The translations under genes and the position numbers were made by a program. Below are positions 52,675 to 61,018 of a stretch of DNA of 64,000 bases, piece after piece. Under the pieces are notes generated by a model. That model was not told the origin of the DNA and searched no databases. It was given only the letters and a program-made list of their open reading frames with translations. The DNA is from Campylobacteraceae bacterium (lineage in GTDB: Bacteria > Campylobacterota > Campylobacteria > Campylobacterales > Sulfurovaceae). Numbering within the stretch: the first letter of the stretch is position 1; each line of letters starts with the position of its first letter. The stretch spans positions 1 through 64,000 of the forward strand of contig JALVTE010000109.1 in NCBI GenBank assembly GCA_027024155.1, read 5' to 3'.

Positions 52675-53677
52675 AGGCAATTTGTGGTGCTCCTAAGCCC
52701 TCTTCTAAGCCCATTGCAATATTTGCAGCAACTAATGCTTGTGAACTAGCTCCTCTTAGCAAATTGTCTATTGCCGAGCTTATAAATAGTGCGTTTCCAT
52801 TTTTTGCTGCGAAAACATCACAAAAGTGTGTGCCTGCTGTGCTTTTTATATCTACTGGTTTCTCTCTAACTCTTATAAAAGGCTCATTTTCGTAAGCTTT
52901 TTTAAGTACATCTAATGGCTCTATATCATCTTTTAATACTGCATATACACTTACTAATTCACCTCTAGTTGCTGGTATTAAGTGTGGTACAAAGTTTACT
53001 TCGAAATCTCTGCCATGTACCTTTTTTATCTTCTCTTTTATCTCTGGTGCGTGGCGGTGTTTTAGTGGATTATATGCAAAGATATTTTCATTAATTGTTA
53101 CAAATGCGTTATTCTCTGTTAGTTTTTTGCCAGCCCCACTAACACCACTTTTTGCATCTACAAATATTGGTGTACCCTCTTGCAAGTATGGAATAAATGG
53201 TAAAAGCCCAAGCAGAGTTGCAGTTGGGTAGCACCCCGGCCCTGCTACTACTTTTGCATTTTTAATATCTTCTCTAAAGTACTCTATAAGCCCATATGCT
53301 GAGTTTTCTAAATTCTCTTTGTCAGTATGTTTACAGTACGCCTCTTCATAAGTTGCTAACTCTAAACGATAATCTGCAGAAAGGTCTATTACTTTAACAC
53401 CTTTAGCTATTAACTCTTTTGCAACTTCCATAGAGTGCTTGTGTGGCAGGGCTAAAAATGCCAACTTACAACTGCTAGCAATTTTATCTATATCTACAAT
53501 CTCTACATCTAACTCTAACACACCTTTTAGTGCGGGGTGCAAGGCATTTAGTGTTGTATCGCCTTTGCTAGTTGCAAGGTAGTTAACTTCAAAAACTGGA
53601 TGATTAATTATTAGTTTTACAAGCTCTAAACCTGTATATCCGCTTGCTCCAATTATTGCTACATTAATTTTGTTCAT
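52664..53677 (-). CDS. argC: N-acetyl-gamma-glutamyl-phosphate reductase
   Basis: The third step of arginine synthesis. IIGASGYTGLELVKL (residues 8-22) binds NADP, and AGPGCYPTATLL holds the catalytic cysteine (about 147); PHLIPATRGELVS and the C-terminal FISSAIDNLLRGASSQAL follow. It has 337 residues, normal for the long class. It overlaps the greA stop by 1 bp and the LpxH-like gene downstream. Confidence 0.95.
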   Translation of the reverse strand: MNKINVAIIGASGYTGLELVKLIINHPVFEVNYLATSKGDTTLNALHPALKGVLELDVEIVDIDKIASSCKLAFLALPHKHSMEVAKELIAKGVKVIDLSADYRLELATYEEAYCKHTDKENLENSAYGLIEYFREDIKNAKVVAGPGCYPTATLLGLLPFIPYLQEGTPIFVDAKSGVSGAGKKLTENNAFVTINENIFAYNPLKHRHAPEIKEKIKKVHGRDFEVNFVPHLIPATRGELVSVYAVLKDDIEPLDVLKKAYENEPFIRVREKPVDIKSTAGTHFCDVFAAKNGNALFISSAIDNLLRGASSQALVAANIAMGLEEGLGAPQIAYVP

Positions 53678-54165
53678 CAGTCACACTCGATTGGCTCGTA
53701 CTTAACCTCTTCGATGTCGAAGCTCTTTTTCCCACTTGGTAGAGTAATCTCTACTTCATCGCCCTCTTCTTTGCCTAGTAGAACTCTAGCCATTGGTGAT
53801 TGTATAGATATAAGCCCTTTTGCCGGGTTAGACTCTTGCACACCGACAATAGTATATTTTACCTCTTCGTCGCTATCTTGGTCGATTAAAACAACTGTAG
53901 AGCCAAAGCTAACTCGCTCATGTGCCAAAGTAGATGGGTCAATTACCTGTGCACGACCTACAATATCTGTAAGCTCAGTAATTCTAGCCTCCATAAGCCC
54001 CTGACGCTCTTTTGCTGCATGGTACTCGGCATTCTCTTTTAAATCGCCTAACTCTCTTGCTTCATCAATAATTTTTGCAATTTTAGCACGCTCTTCGCTT
54101 CTTAACTGCTCTAACTCAATAGATAACTTTCTAAAACTACTCTCTAACATAGGAACTTTCTGCAC
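53677..54165 (-). CDS. greA: Transcript cleavage factor GreA
   Basis: Rescues backtracked RNA polymerase. It has 162 residues: an N-terminal antiparallel coiled coil with the tip motif ARELGDLKENAEYHAAKERQG (acidic residues that position the catalytic magnesium) and a C-terminal FKBP-like domain. Overlap with argC is 1 bp. It is divergent from surE with 60 bp between starts. Confidence 0.95.
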   Translation of the reverse strand: MQKVPMLESSFRKLSIELEQLRSEERAKIAKIIDEARELGDLKENAEYHAAKERQGLMEARITELTDIVGRAQVIDPSTLAHERVSFGSTVVLIDQDSDEEVKYTIVGVQESNPAKGLISIQSPMARVLLGKEEGDEVEITLPSGKKSFDIEEVKYEPIECD

Positions 54166-54225
54166 AAGCTATCCTTTTTAATTTTTGTAGTATTATATCA
54201 AAAAAAATTGAGGTTATATGAAGAA

Positions 54226-55005
54226 ATGGAAAAAACAGTACTTATAACTAACGATGATGGCTTCGACTCACCAGGTTTACTAGCACTAAAAGAGGCAATA
54301 GAGCCACTGGCAAATCTTATTGTAGTTGCCCCAACTCTGCAAAAGTCGGCTTGTGGACACTCGCTAACACTTACCAGACCTTTACATTTTATAGAAATTG
54401 ATAAAAACTTTTATAAGCTAGATGACGGTACACCAAGCGATTGTGTATTTCTTTCTTTAACCAAACTATTTAAAGATAAAAAGCCAGATTTGGTAGTAAG
54501 TGGCATAAACATAGGTCCAAACTTAGGCGAAGATATAACTTACTCTGGCACAGCAGCGGCGGCTATGGAAGCAGTACTTCAAGGCATACCAGCTATTGCA
54601 TTTTCACAAGTTTGTAAAGGCGATTGTGGCAAACTGAATTTTGAGTTAGCAAAAGAGATAGCCACCAAACTGGTAAAAAAAACACTGCAAGAGGGCTCAG
54701 CAGTTGACGATAGAAAATTTTTAAATGTAAATATTCCACCACTTGCCCCAAGAGATTACAAAGGTAGCAAAGTAACACACGCCGGACGCAGAGCTTACGG
54801 TTTTGATGCTCAAGTACATCATAATCCAAGAGGGTTGGAGTACTACTGGATAGGCTTACCAAAAATCGACTGGACACCAACCATAAACCCAAAACACGAC
54901 TACAGCGATATAGAGGCGATAGAAGATGATTTTGTATCCATAACACCAATACATTTAGATATGACACACTACGAAAGTATTAAAAAAGTAGAAGAGTGGC
55001 TATGA
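54226..55005 (+). CDS. surE: 5'/3'-nucleotidase SurE
   Basis: A survival-protein phosphatase acting on nucleoside monophosphates. ITNDDGFDSPG (residues 7-17) and VSGINIGPNLGEDITYSGTVAAA-like SGINIGPNLG bind the metal. The ORF track starts at a TTG (54208), but the ATG at 54226 gives the expected MEKTVLITNDDG start. About 259 residues. The stop overlaps the tcdA ATG by 4 bp (ATGA). Confidence 0.93.
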   Translation: MEKTVLITNDDGFDSPGLLALKEAIEPLANLIVVAPTLQKSACGHSLTLTRPLHFIEIDKNFYKLDDGTPSDCVFLSLTKLFKDKKPDLVVSGINIGPNLGEDITYSGTAAAAMEAVLQGIPAIAFSQVCKGDCGKLNFELAKEIATKLVKKTLQEGSAVDDRKFLNVNIPPLAPRDYKGSKVTHAGRRAYGFDAQVHHNPRGLEYYWIGLPKIDWTPTINPKHDYSDIEAIEDDFVSITPIHLDMTHYESIKKVEEWL

Positions 55006-55640
55006 GATACAGTAGATGCCGCACCCTCTTTGGAGATGAAGATTTCGCAAAACTACAAAAAGCAAAAGTGCTAATTTTAGGCGTTGGTGGTGTAGGAAGC
55101 TACGCACTAGATTGCCTATATAAAAGCGGAGTAACAAATATAACCATACTAGACTACGACACTTATGACGAAAGCAACCTAAACCGACAAATAGGAGCCG
55201 AGGGAAACATTGGCAAAAGCAAAGTAGCCACCCTTGCCAAACTATACCCAAAAATAACCCCAATAGAGCAAAAGATGGATTTAGCATGGCTAGAGAGCTT
55301 TGACTTTGAGCCATACGACATAATAATAGACGCCGCCGATACAACAAAAGTAAAAGTAGAGTTAGCTAAAAAACAGTACAAAAAACTGATAATGTCGCTA
55401 GGTAGTGCCAAACGAGCCGACTTTAGCAAAATAGAGATAAGCACAATATTCAAAACCCACGGTGACGCACTAGCTAGAAAAATCCGAAATGAGTTAAAAA
55501 AAGCCAAATTTAACAAAAACTTTACAGTAGTATTCAGCCCCGAAGAGGCAAAATGCAAAGAGAAAGGCTCTTTTGTTGCAATAACAGGAGCCTTTGGTTT
55601 GGCTATTTGCTCTGAGGTGGTCAAGAAGATACTGAAATAG
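55002..55640 (+). CDS. tcdA: tRNA threonylcarbamoyladenosine dehydratase (TcdA-like)
   Basis: A ThiF/E1-like adenylating enzyme of about 212 residues that, in E. coli, cyclises t6A37 to ct6A. ILGVGGVGSYALDCLYKSG binds ATP; DYDTYDESNLNRQ is the second family motif; FSPEEAKC and TGAFGLAICSEVV are C-terminal. The ATG at 55002 is preferred over the GTG at 54996. TcdA is the usual call for a stand-alone ThiF of this size, but a MoeB/ThiF role cannot be excluded. Confidence 0.83.
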   Translation: MRYSRCRTLFGDEDFAKLQKAKVLILGVGGVGSYALDCLYKSGVTNITILDYDTYDESNLNRQIGAEGNIGKSKVATLAKLYPKITPIEQKMDLAWLESFDFEPYDIIIDAADTTKVKVELAKKQYKKLIMSLGSAKRADFSKIEISTIFKTHGDALARKIRNELKKAKFNKNFTVVFSPEEAKCKEKGSFVAITGAFGLAICSEVVKKILK

Positions 55641-55645
55641 CAAAA

Positions 55646-55909
55646 TCAATAGTGATAGCGACAAGATATAATAACTATACTCTTATCTTCAACTGCATAA
55701 ACTAACCTATGCTCTGCATCTATACGCCTAGAGTAAAATCCTGAGAGATTCTCTTTTAAAGCCTCTGGCTTACCTATACCCTCAAAAGGCTCTCTTAGTG
55801 TTGCTTCTATTAATCTGTTTATACGCTTTAGAGTTTTTTTATCCTGACCTTGCCAATAGAGATAACTCTTCCAAGCTTCTGGTGTCCAAGATAGAATTCG
55901 TTTACTCAT
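55646..55909 (-). CDS. yoeB: YoeB-family mRNA interferase toxin
   Basis: An 87-residue RelE-superfamily ribonuclease that cleaves mRNA in the ribosomal A site. The N-terminal ILSWTPEAWKSYLYWQ, the central REPFEGIGKPEAL, RIDAEHRLVYAV and the C-terminal CRYHY (catalytic His-Tyr) match YoeB. It overlaps its antitoxin gene by 8 bp, the standard TA arrangement. It lies 5 bp from the convergent tcdA stop. Confidence 0.93.
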   Translation of the reverse strand: MSKRILSWTPEAWKSYLYWQGQDKKTLKRINRLIEATLREPFEGIGKPEALKENLSGFYSRRIDAEHRLVYAVEDKSIVIISCRYHY

Positions 55910-56156
55910 CTATTAACTCGTGTTGCTCTATTTTAGAGGCATTATACTCAGCAATAGATTTTTCCAAATGTCTAACATTTTTAGGAGACTTTAAAAGATG
56001 TAAGGTCTCTTGCATAGCATTAAAATACTCTAACGACATCACTACAGCATCTTCAGCATCACGCCTGCTTATAATAGTATAATCAGCATCCTCTACAACA
56101 CTATCTATCACAGATTTAAAGTTATTTCTAGCTTCCGAAAAATTTACTACTCTCAT
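55902..56156 (-). CDS. yefM: YefM/Phd-family antitoxin
   Basis: The 84-residue antitoxin of the pair. The N-terminal Phd/YefM DNA-binding fold (MRVVNFSEARNNFKSVID) and the VVMSLEYFNAMQET segment are typical; the flexible C terminus binds YoeB. An AAGGAG site lies 6 bp before the ATG. Autorepression is supported by the TGTACA palindromes directly upstream. Confidence 0.93.
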   Translation of the reverse strand: MRVVNFSEARNNFKSVIDSVVEDADYTIISRRDAEDAVVMSLEYFNAMQETLHLLKSPKNVRHLEKSIAEYNASKIEQHELIDE

Positions 56157-56170
56157 GCTATGCTCCTTAT

Positions 56171-56195
56171 TTGTACAATAAATTGTACAATTATA
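56171..56195 (-). promoter_or_regulatory. YefM-YoeB operator and -10 box
   Basis: Two TTGTACAA palindromes (56171-56178 and 56183-56190) lie 12 bp apart centre to centre, directly beside a TATAAT box on the minus strand (56190-56195). E. coli YefM-YoeB binds TGTACA-core palindromes at the same spacing, so the operator is recognisable from known biology. Confidence 0.85.
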
Positions 56196-56227
56196 GCATA
56201 ATTTTAGTAGAGTTTAATTGAAATTAC

Positions 56228-56563
56228 TTATTTTATTATCTTCTTATAGAGATATATAAAAAATGGTTCAGGTTGTGCAAAACATATTCCAGTATATTTA
56301 TATTTTTTATCAAAATTTACGATAAGATATTTATGTTTATCTACATTAAATATATTCATCTCCCCATTTTTATCTATGCTGTATTCTACTTTTGTTTCTT
56401 TTAATACTTTTTCCACTTTATCTCTATCCATGCCACTGTGTAATTTTTTTTCTAATTTTACCTGTAGTTGATTTTTTTCTTTAGTGCAATTAATTACCTC
56501 TATTAGTGATATATATGCAATTACTAAAAACAAAAGAGCTGAAAAAAGTATTTTTGTTATCAT
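56228..56563 (-). CDS. Small membrane-anchored hypothetical protein
   Basis: A 111-residue protein with an N-terminal hydrophobic segment (4-22) and a soluble rest. The stretch KLHSGMDRDKVEKVLKET resembles the helix-turn of BamE/SmpA-fold proteins, but the similarity is too weak to name a function. It overlaps the DUF523 gene by 4 bp, so the two are co-translated. Confidence 0.6.
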   Translation of the reverse strand: MITKILFSALLFLVIAYISLIEVINCTKEKNQLQVKLEKKLHSGMDRDKVEKVLKETKVEYSIDKNGEMNIFNVDKHKYLIVNFDKKYKYTGICFAQPEPFFIYLYKKIIK

Positions 56564-56991
56564 AACAGATACTCTTCAGCATCAATAGCTTTTATACCCC
56601 TATCTATAGCCTCTTTTGCCATAATGCCAGTAGCTTCTGTAGATATTAGCTCTTTATCTTTGTTGTATAGTTTAGCACTCTTTACACCACAGCTTGGACT
56701 TCTGTCTTTGCCTATGAAGAGGTCTATATCTTTGTTATTCTCAAAAAATGCTTTTGCGTACTCTTTTATTGGTGGGGTTAAGTCGGCACCTGTTAAGTTT
56801 GATATTGCTTTTATCTCTGTAGAGTCTATTAAATCCATAGTTGGACGGGGTGTGCCGTAGCAAAAATCCTCAGGGCAGAAAGCTATTAGCTCGTATCCTT
56901 CTAATTTACCTAAAAGTTTTGGGTCGTGGTTTTCGCATCCATCATATCGGCATTTATTACCTAGCAGGCAGGCTGAGATTGCTACTTTCAT
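56560..56991 (-). CDS. DUF523 protein
   Basis: A 143-residue cysteine-rich DUF523 protein. ISACLLGNKCRYDG (residues 5-18), AFCPEDFCYGTPRP and GKDRSPSCGV are the conserved motifs, with several cysteines that could bind a metal or cluster. DUF523 is also found as the N-terminal part of two-domain YbgA-type proteins; the role is unknown. The gene is close to toxin-antitoxin and repeat DNA but looks intact. Confidence 0.85.
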   Translation of the reverse strand: MKVAISACLLGNKCRYDGCENHDPKLLGKLEGYELIAFCPEDFCYGTPRPTMDLIDSTEIKAISNLTGADLTPPIKEYAKAFFENNKDIDLFIGKDRSPSCGVKSAKLYNKDKELISTEATGIMAKEAIDRGIKAIDAEEYLL

Positions 56992-57021
56992 TAGCGTTCC
57001 TTTTTATATATTTATATACGC

Positions 57022-57224
57022 GTAGGGTCAATTTATCGACCATAAAATAGGGATTTAATCTGAATTATTGGTCGGTAAACCGACCCTACACTTTTACAAT
57101 AAGATGTAGGTGCGACCGTGTCGCACATTAAAACATAAGGATGTCAGTAATTTTTTCATGTGTGCCATGGTCATACCTACAATATATAAGGCTTTAAAGG
57201 TGCAGTGAGGGCACTGCACACTAC
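57022..57224. repeat. REP-like GTAG palindromes, three units
   Basis: 57022-57089 is an inverted pair (GTAGGGTCAATTTATCGACC at one end, GGTCGGTAAACCGACCCTAC at the other). 57106-57180 is a second inverted pair with GTAGGT/ACCTAC ends and an inner GTGCGAC-CGT-GTCGCAC hairpin. 57199-57224 is a single unit almost identical to the one at 11305-11329. All fill the DUF523-aldehyde dehydrogenase gap (56992-57326), which otherwise holds only a heptad array. Confidence 0.75.
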
Positions 57225-57279
57225 GGAATTTGGGTTAAAGTATTTTATAACAATTTAAATATCGGATCAACAAATACAA

Positions 57280-57314
57280 AGCTCTAGGCTCTGTTCACTA
57301 AGCTCTAAGCTCTT
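57280..57314. repeat. Heptameric array (AGCTCTA x5)
   Basis: Units AGCTCTA, GGCTCTG, TTCACTA, AGCTCTA and AGCTCTT in phase, between the REP-like units and the 3' end of the aldehyde dehydrogenase gene. Confidence 0.7.
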
Positions 57315-57326
57315 TTAATCAAAAGC

Positions 57327-58778
57327 TTAAAAGATAACCACCGACTTTATCTCGGTAAACTCTTCTAGTGCAAATTTTGGACCCTCTTTGCCTATGCCTG
57401 ACTGTTTTGAGCCTCCGTATGGTTGTATATCGAAGCGAACTGTTGGTATATCGTTTACTACTACTCCACCAGCTTGAGCATCATCTATAAAGGCTTTTGT
57501 TAGTTTTAGTGAGTTAGTGAATATACTGTATTGTAAGCCGTATGGAGAGTTGTTTATCTTCTCTATTGCTTCATCATATCCGCTAACTTTGACAAGGCTT
57601 ACTATTGGAGCAAATACCTCTTGGCATACTATTTTCATATCGTCTGTTACTTCTGTCATAATTGTTGGTGGGAATATACCATCTATCTCTTTACCACCTG
57701 CTAGGGCTACTGCACCCTCATCTATTGCACTAGCTACCCAACTTTTAGCTCTTAACACGGCATCATCGTTTATTAGTGGTCCCATGAAGGTATCTTCTTC
57801 GTATGGTGAGCCAACTTTAAACTGCTTTGTCTCCTCTGCCATAAGTTCTGCAAATTTGTCGTAAATATCTTCGTGTACATAGATTCTCTGTAGTGAAATA
57901 CAGACTTGTCCGCTATTGTAGAATGAGCCAAATGCACATTTTTTGGCTGCATCTTCTAAGTTGGCATCTTTATCTATATATGTTGCAGCGTTGCCACCTA
58001 GTTCTAGGGCTACTTTTTTAATGCCTGCATTTTGCATGATAATTCTACCAACTTGTGCAGAGCCTGTAAAGCTAATAACTCTAGGTATTGGGTTGCTAAC
58101 TAGTTCGCCACCAACTTCGGCATCGCCATACACTAAGCTTAGGGCATCTTTTATTGCATATTCGCTTTCGATAAACAGTTTTGCTAATGCGTAAGAGCAA
58201 GCTGGAGCTTCTGGTGTTGGTTTTAGTACCACTGCATTTCCAGCCCCAAGTGCTGGTGCAATTTTGTGTGCTACTAAATTTAGTGGAAAGTTAAATGGTG
58301 TAATACAGCTAGCAACTCCTATAGGTACACGCTTATAGTAAGCTAAAGCTTCTCTGCCACTTGGTGTAGCATCTGTCGCTATTGTTTCACCATGTAAGTT
58401 TATGAGCTCCTTTGCTGTTATCTCTATTGTTTCGGCACATCTAATAGCTTCTACCTTTGCAAAAGCGTATGGTTTTGCTACCTCATCTACAATTAGTTTT
58501 GCAAAATCATCTACACGCTCTCTTAACTTTTTAGCTACATCTTCTAGCCAAGCAATTCGCTGACTAAGTGGAGCTTTTGCAGTAATTTTAGAAGCTTTAT
58601 TTGCAATCTCTAATGCTCTCTTCGCATCTTCTACACTGCATAATGGATAAGTACTAACAACTTCTTTACTGTAGGGATTTTTAATCTCTACTATATTGTC
58701 ATTAGTCGCTTCTTCGCTTCCAAAAAATATTTTAGCTTCGTTTACTTTTACATCTTTACTATCGAAAATTCCAAACAT
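57327..58778 (-). CDS. NAD(P)-dependent aldehyde dehydrogenase
   Basis: A 483-residue ALDH-superfamily enzyme. FNFPLNLVAHKIAPALGAGN is the cofactor region, FTGSAQVGRII and LELGGNA hold the glycine loop and general base, and NSGQVCISLQR contains the catalytic cysteine (about 290). The nearest named groups by look are lactaldehyde/succinate-semialdehyde-type enzymes; the substrate is not decided. Its ATG overlaps the stop of the small membrane protein gene by 1 bp, so it belongs to the FNR-box operon. Confidence 0.87.
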   Translation of the reverse strand: MFGIFDSKDVKVNEAKIFFGSEEATNDNIVEIKNPYSKEVVSTYPLCSVEDAKRALEIANKASKITAKAPLSQRIAWLEDVAKKLRERVDDFAKLIVDEVAKPYAFAKVEAIRCAETIEITAKELINLHGETIATDATPSGREALAYYKRVPIGVASCITPFNFPLNLVAHKIAPALGAGNAVVLKPTPEAPACSYALAKLFIESEYAIKDALSLVYGDAEVGGELVSNPIPRVISFTGSAQVGRIIMQNAGIKKVALELGGNAATYIDKDANLEDAAKKCAFGSFYNSGQVCISLQRIYVHEDIYDKFAELMAEETKQFKVGSPYEEDTFMGPLINDDAVLRAKSWVASAIDEGAVALAGGKEIDGIFPPTIMTEVTDDMKIVCQEVFAPIVSLVKVSGYDEAIEKINNSPYGLQYSIFTNSLKLTKAFIDDAQAGGVVVNDIPTVRFDIQPYGGSKQSGIGKEGPKFALEEFTEIKSVVIF

Positions 58779-59023
58779 TATTTACCTTTACTAGAACAGC
58801 TACCGCTATCACAATGGCTTTTCTTGAGTATGAATTTGTATACAAAATCTTTTATAATTAGAATTATACACCAAATCCAAAGAATATCCATAATAATATT
58901 ATCTTTGTAATCTAAAACATAATAAAGAACTGGTACTCCCAATGCAATAATCCATTTAACATAGTAAAAAAATAGTATTCCTGCTCCATAAAGGTCTTTA
59001 AGAACAGTTAAAATTGCTTTCAT
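58778..59023 (-). CDS. Small membrane protein with cysteine tail
   Basis: An 81-residue protein with two hydrophobic segments (about 14-37 and 43-64) and a polar C terminus SHCDSGSCSSKGK carrying two cysteines. I do not recognise the family. The position between DUF59 and the aldehyde dehydrogenase, with 0- and 1-bp junctions, makes it a true gene. Confidence 0.72.
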   Translation of the reverse strand: MKAILTVLKDLYGAGILFFYYVKWIIALGVPVLYYVLDYKDNIIMDILWIWCIILIIKDFVYKFILKKSHCDSGSCSSKGK

Positions 59024-59332
59024 TTACAGAGCACCAAGTGCCTGTTTTACATTATCTTCTGCCATCGAGATGTTCCACTCTGGGTCCCATACAACTTCTA
59101 CTTCTACATTGTTTACACCATCTATTCTTTTTGGTGCATCTTCTACCCACTGGGTAATCATTTGATGCAGAGGGCATGCTCTTGTAGATAGTGTCATTGT
59201 AATTTTTACATTACAATCGTCATCTATAGCTACATTATAAATTAACCCCATCTCTACTAAGTTAAAGCCAACTTCTGGGTCAATAATTGTTCTTAACTCA
59301 TCATATACTTGTTTTTCTGTTACATTACACAT
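59024..59332 (-). CDS. DUF59/MIP18-family iron-sulfur assembly protein
   Basis: A 102-residue DUF59 protein of the PaaD/SufT/MIP18 family, which helps iron-sulfur cluster delivery. IIDPEVGFNLVEMGLIYNV (residues 16-34), TLSTRACPLHQMITQW and VVWDPEWNISMAED are characteristic. It lies 2 bp after the membrane protein gene and directly before the small membrane gene. DUF59 with DUF2249 proteins is a recurrent pair in gene sets linked to nitrogen-oxide stress. Confidence 0.88.
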   Translation of the reverse strand: MCNVTEKQVYDELRTIIDPEVGFNLVEMGLIYNVAIDDDCNVKITMTLSTRACPLHQMITQWVEDAPKRIDGVNNVEVEVVWDPEWNISMAEDNVKQALGAL

Positions 59333-59334
59333 TG

Positions 59335-60576
59335 TTAATCCTCAACTTTAAAATTTAAAATATAAAAAACTGTTTGCACCATAAAGATAGCACCGATTGC
59401 TAATAATACAACACCACCTTTAAAAATATCATCGCTTCCTATCAATAACCCAACGGCACCAATAGTTAAGCCGCTCATACTTAGCCAAAACGAGTACTCT
59501 ATCTCTCTATCTGGTAACATTTCGTGTAGCATTGGTACTTTTTTCTTGCCTACTAATTCACTAAATCTCTCGAACCAAACTAAAAATGGGATAATCTTTA
59601 ACAAATGCCCATTTATAACAAATGTAATAAAGCCCATAACTATTAGCCATACTGCAACTTTTAATCCATTCTCAAAATCGAAAAAGAGCCATAAAATTCC
59701 AAAAAAGAGTGATAAGCCTAATGAAATAAATGCTACATAGATATGCTTATACCAAATATCTAGCAGTTTTCTCGCTCTTATTTTATATAGTGTTACAACT
59801 TGTTTAAGATAAAATATAATACCTACGCCAATACCTAAAAGTGATATATCTGCAATATATGTTAGTTTAAAAAGAGTGGCTATAGAGAATACAATTATAG
59901 AGCCTACAACTATTTTAAATGCTCTCTCTACATCACTGTCATCATAACCGTGTGCTAAACCAAACATTGGCAAAAGTATCATACTTAAACCAATTACTGT
60001 AATAGTTACATAGCCAAAAAGCACTAAAACAATATGTATTGGTAAAAATCTGCCTAAATCTACATTTACGCCTGCACCAATAGCCAAAGCCATAAAGAAG
60101 CCAATAACTATTGCAATAGTCAAGAATATATTACCAGCCTTAACACACTTTACAGTTAGCGTATTCGATTCTGCTTTTTTAAGCGTCATAAGTGTTTCAA
60201 ACAGAAATACCGACATTGCAACAAGTACCAATAAACCACCATAAGGCAGTACTGCCGGTGCAAACCAAAAACCAACAACCATCAAAATAGAACCAATAGC
60301 AAGTGCAGGAAAAATTATATAGTATAAATCAACACTAAAGTGCCCTACTTCTAAAACTACAGGTACTAATTGAGCCATTGCACCAAAAATAACTATCATC
60401 ACAAAACCTAATAAAAATAGGTGTGCCCAGCCTACAATATTTAAATCGTTTAAATTAGAGTTAGAATTTAAAAAAAGTAGTGCAAATGTAGATATAAGAT
60501 AGATAATAGAGCCAAATTTAAAGAATGGCTCTATCATTTTTAATGGTGGTGCAAAATCTTTCGATATGCTAAACAT
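59335..60576 (-). CDS. Polytopic membrane protein, NnrS/haem-oxidase subunit I-like
   Basis: A 413-residue protein with about 12 membrane helices. Histidines lie within or at helix ends (GWAHLFLLGF, LPIHIVLVLFGY, FGLAHGYDD, NGHLLKIIPFLVWFERF), and AHLFLLGFVMIVIFGAMAQL resembles the haem-copper oxidase/NnrS type. The lack of a full catalytic metal set by eye argues against a terminal oxidase; a haem- or copper-binding NnrS-like protein is more likely. It is the second gene of the FNR-box operon. Confidence 0.75.
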   Translation of the reverse strand: MFSISKDFAPPLKMIEPFFKFGSIIYLISTFALLFLNSNSNLNDLNIVGWAHLFLLGFVMIVIFGAMAQLVPVVLEVGHFSVDLYYIIFPALAIGSILMVVGFWFAPAVLPYGGLLVLVAMSVFLFETLMTLKKAESNTLTVKCVKAGNIFLTIAIVIGFFMALAIGAGVNVDLGRFLPIHIVLVLFGYVTITVIGLSMILLPMFGLAHGYDDSDVERAFKIVVGSIIVFSIATLFKLTYIADISLLGIGVGIIFYLKQVVTLYKIRARKLLDIWYKHIYVAFISLGLSLFFGILWLFFDFENGLKVAVWLIVMGFITFVINGHLLKIIPFLVWFERFSELVGKKKVPMLHEMLPDREIEYSFWLSMSGLTIGAVGLLIGSDDIFKGGVVLLAIGAIFMVQTVFYILNFKVED

Positions 60577-60582
60577 AATTAA

Positions 60583-60912
60583 TTAACCTTCGCAAGCTGC
60601 ATCATCAAGTTTTGCTTTTTCGCTTGCACCCTCTTTATAAGTAAACTCTAAAGCAACTTTATCGTCATCAAGTTTCTTTTCAGTTATGTTGTAGTTCTCT
60701 TCTATTTTAGCAAGTAAACCCATTGGTTTTTTATGGTTTATCATTACAAGCTTTTTGTTTGGTCCATCGATTAACTTCAAACCTGCCATTGCATTTACCA
60801 TTGGCTCTGGTGGTCCGCATCTGCTTGTATCAAATTCATAAACCTCTACGCCATTATCGTCGTATTTGTAAAAATCAACTGTTGCTCCTGCAACTTCTAT
60901 TTTTTCTTTCAT
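60583..60912 (-). CDS. DUF2249 (TusA-fold) protein
   Basis: A 109-residue protein of the DUF2249 family. DTSRCGPPEPMVNAM (around 29-43) resembles the TusA-type C-x-P-x-P motif, followed by the family pattern MINHKKPMGLLAKIEENYN. The fold suggests handling of a sulfur or metal ligand; the function is unknown. The C terminus carries another cysteine (DAACEG). It is the first gene of the operon that runs into the NnrS-like, DUF59 and aldehyde dehydrogenase genes. Confidence 0.82.
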   Translation of the reverse strand: MKEKIEVAGATVDFYKYDDNGVEVYEFDTSRCGPPEPMVNAMAGLKLIDGPNKKLVMINHKKPMGLLAKIEENYNITEKKLDDDKVALEFTYKEGASEKAKLDDAACEG

Positions 60913-60977
60913 TTAATTCTCCTTATATTTGTCTAGCTTATACATAAATAAACTAATACTTATTTTAATACGGAGTA

Positions 60978-61018
60978 ATTATATCCTATTTAAAATAAAA
61001 AAAGTTGATTTAAATCAT
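60978..61018 (-). promoter_or_regulatory. FNR-type box and -10 of the DUF2249 operon
   Basis: An FNR-like palindrome (TTGAT-TTAA-ATCAT, plus strand 61005-61018) and, on the minus strand, a perfect TATAAT (60978-60983). With a start about 7 bases after the -10, the box centre falls near -40, the class II activator position of FNR/Crp-family proteins. It overlaps the stop codon of the Hsp20-like gene. Confidence 0.65.

Noticed and set aside
55163-55624. 153-residue minus-strand ORF over tcdA
   Set aside because: Shadow of the ThiF-like gene, which has the ATP-binding G-V-G-G-V-G-S motif and a 4-bp overlap with surE.
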